Source of the DNA: Rhodospirillales bacterium
GTDB lineage: Bacteria; Pseudomonadota; Alphaproteobacteria; Rhodospirillales; Casp-alpha2
Direction: 5' to 3'
Length of the DNA: 5,741 nt
Assembly: GCA_021775275.1 (NCBI GenBank)
Contig: JAJFIE010000125.1
Span: 1-5,741, forward strand
The notes below the pieces were generated by a model. It searched no databases. It was not told the DNA's origin and saw nothing but the letters and a program-made list of their open reading frames with translations. Positions 5,576-5,741 of this stretch are shown here, piece by piece. Numbering within the stretch: position 1 is the first letter of the stretch; each line of letters begins with the position of its first letter. The position numbers and the translations under genes are program-made.

Positions 5576-5741
5576 TCAGTTGGGAACAGGACTTTTGAGA
5601 AACCGGATCAATTCCGTCAGGTCCTGCCCGGACATGGACCAACGCGGCATCGCCGGGTCAAGCGGTTTGCCGTCAGGATCGAGACCCTCGGTAATGGCCC
5701 GACGCAGGCTCGCGTCGGTGTAGCCGTCATGGTCCCCATGA
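5576..5741 (-). CDS. c-type cytochrome, C-terminal fragment (5' part outside window)
   Basis: Seen: the last 54 residues and stop only. The stretch GYTDASLRRAITEGLDPDGKPLDPAMPRW followed by SMSGQDLTELIRFLKS matches the end of a class I cytochrome c domain; the excerpt is given in two parts around the MPRW motif. The Met of MPRW is the expected sixth haem-iron ligand and DLTELIRFLKS the final helix. Known: such domains are periplasmic electron carriers with covalently bound haem. The CXXCH haem site and any second domain would lie upstream, outside the window, so the partner enzyme cannot be named. It is followed by a hairpin and then the FNR-type box of the next unit. Confidence 0.75.
   Translation of the reverse strand, partial: HGDHDGYTDASLRRAITEGLDPDGKPLDPAMPRWSMSGQDLTELIRFLKSPVPN

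Overview
This 5.7 kb window looks like a moderately GC-rich alphaproteobacterial chromosome, most likely Rhodospirillales-like. The placement is an inference from protein style, a FixK/Fnr-type box and the alphaproteobacterial look of the LuxR and lipoprotein families; no marker gene is present to prove it. No rRNA, tRNA, CRISPR array, insertion sequence or integrase is visible. Both window edges cut genes.

Left part (1-2513). A radical SAM gene (minus, 3' end off the window) lies 32 bp downstream of a LuxR-type regulator gene (minus), probably as one transcript. Divergent from the regulator, across a 185 bp intergenic region with repeated TGTSA units, is a 278-residue protein. It joins a histidine phosphotransfer (HPt) domain to a receiver-like domain that has lost its phospho-acceptor aspartate.

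Middle (2542-3938). A TerB-like gene (minus) converges on the HPt gene. After a roughly 200 bp spacer comes a plus-strand lipoprotein of unknown function, preceded by a good -10 box.

Right part (3975-5741, all minus). In transcription order there are: the 3' end of a c-type cytochrome; a strong hairpin; a possible 25-codon ORF with a good ribosome binding site; a near-perfect FNR/FixK box (TTGATCTGCGTCAA); a small single-helix membrane protein gene broken by a 7-bp tandem duplication; and, 15 bp further on, a Met-rich outer-membrane beta-barrel protein. The box placement suggests that the small gene and the barrel form a low-oxygen-induced unit next to cytochrome genes. A role in respiration or copper/metal handling is inference only.

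The most notable points are the exact 7-bp duplication that breaks the small membrane gene, the FixK-type box in front of it, and the HPt/pseudo-receiver fusion.
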